NCBI GenBank assembly: GCA_050740975.1
Contig: JBOIEE010000358.1
Span: forward strand, 1-6,309
Direction: 5' to 3'
From: JBOHHR01 sp050740975
GTDB taxonomy: Bacteria; Pseudomonadota; Gammaproteobacteria; JBOHHR01
Length of the DNA stretch: 6,309 bases
Shown here: positions 5,693 to 6,309 of the stretch, one piece after another
Layout: the number at the start of each line of letters is the position of its first letter
Numbering within the stretch: position 1 is the stretch's first letter
Program-made: the position numbers and the translations under genes
The notes under the pieces: generated by a model
The model's input: only the letters and a program-made list of their open reading frames with translations
What the model was told of the DNA's origin: nothing
The model's database searches: none

Positions 5693-6309
5693 TTAGACCA
5701 AGGCGGCATGGACTTCCTTGGCATCCAACAATGGAATGTCCAAGATTGCCTGGACATAGCCGTGGCTTTTGTGTTCCTCGACCAAATAAGTTTTCAGGCT
5801 TGCGAAAAATGGCGTGTCAAAGACTTCTTTGCAGCGCTCCATATAACTCTTGACATCTGGACGCGCATTATCAAACAAAGTCGCGCTGACGTTGTTATAA
5901 CCCTTGCTGAGGTTTTTGGCCGCCCCGAAGATGGCGTCGCCGAATTCGATGCGGGGCGATCCTTGACTCTCGGCATAGTGGTTGATTTCGTAATAGACGC
6001 TGACTGGCGAGATTAAATTATCTTCCGCCAGTCGTTTAATAAAATTTACTTGTGTTGCCTTGCCCCAATTGGTCTTGATCTGACGATAAGCCTCTTGTGC
6101 CAGCGGTTCTGGAAATAGCAGCGTCCCCGCGAATCTATCCGCAAAGTCTTCCGCCGCATCGCCCGTGAGTTGGGGCGCAAAGCCATGCCCCAATTCATGC
6201 GCCATCCAGAACTTGAAGTCGTGCATCTCCACATCCAAGTTAAGATAGACCCAAGTCGTCATCGAATCGGGTAGAAAAATGTGCAAGGCATTTTCGTGCC
6301 GTTCCTTCT
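5693..6309 (-). CDS. ImmA/IrrE-family zinc metallopeptidase, N-terminus beyond right edge
   Basis: The frame is open to the right edge, giving 205 complete codons. A TTG at 6284-6286 could be taken as a start, but the residues before it (KERHENA) continue the domain naturally, so the true start lies outside the window. The zinc motif HELGH is encoded at 6185-6199, within FKFWMAHELGHGF. The following EDFADRFAGTLLFP supplies the third ligand glutamate and is typical of the ImmA/IrrE fold. Relatives cleave or de-repress HTH regulators (ImmA in ICEBs1, IrrE in Deinococcus), and many carry an N-terminal XRE helix-turn-helix, which cannot be checked here. The C-terminal 120 residues are not a domain I recognise. 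Stop TAA lies 27 bp before the PIN gene, so the two are likely co-transcribed. Confidence 0.85.
   Translation of the reverse strand, partial: KERHENALHIFLPDSMTTWVYLNLDVEMHDFKFWMAHELGHGFAPQLTGDAAEDFADRFAGTLLFPEPLAQEAYRQIKTNWGKATQVNFIKRLAEDNLISPVSVYYEINHYAESQGSPRIEFGDAIFGAAKNLSKGYNNVSATLFDNARPDVKSYMERCKEVFDTPFFASLKTYLVEEHKSHGYVQAILDIPLLDAKEVHAALV

Noticed and set aside
1..6309. CRISPR array, tRNA or rRNA
   Set aside because: There are no regularly spaced repeats, and no cloverleaf or rRNA-like sequence was recognised on either strand.

Overview
The window is a piece of a bacterial defence or accessory island. It carries the end of a type I restriction-modification locus on the + strand and two gene pairs on the - strand. 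The lineage cannot be fixed from this sequence. Shine-Dalgarno-like sites, a GTG start, an ATGA stop/start overlap and tight operon spacing show only that it is bacterial. Base composition is uneven: hsdS conserved arms and the 4910-5060 stretch are GC-rich, while the specificity domains, the ietA leader and the PIN/ImmA genes are less so. This fits a patchwork assembled by transfer.

Layout. 1-126 (+) is the C-terminal tail of a DUF5615-like PIN-type protein, translationally coupled to 123-1295 (+), hsdS, the specificity subunit of a type I system with two target-recognition domains. Convergent to it, 3814-4791 (-) and 1514-3790 (-) encode an AAA+ ATPase and an intracellular subtilisin-like protease. 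I recognise these as the IetA/IetS pair (Gao_Iet in defence-system catalogues). The ietS frame is interrupted by a TGA. The same frame stays open for 66 more codons beyond it, down to a TAA at 1313-1315, and that tail is clearly coding sequence. About 215 bp upstream of ietA holds a regulatory candidate (perfect palindrome 4814-4832) and a GC-rich, purine-rich non-coding block.

At 5016-5090 (+) lies a short but clear remnant of the 3' end of a second, diverged hsdS gene. The ietSA block therefore sits between two hsdS 3' ends, in the opposite orientation. Beyond it, 5693-6309 (-, running off the right edge) encodes an ImmA/IrrE-type zinc peptidase (HELGH), followed by 5102-5665 (-), a PIN-domain putative nuclease. 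These two form a short operon that looks like a toxin/antitoxin or stress/defence module.

How they may work together: HsdS gives DNA-sequence specificity to a methylase/restriction complex encoded elsewhere. IetAS is an ATPase-protease pair reported to act in plasmid incompatibility and phage defence. PIN/ImmA may be an RNase-plus-protease regulated unit. The main points to check are the TGA in ietS, the orphan hsdS 3' end flanking the ietSA block, and the non-coding leader of ietA.
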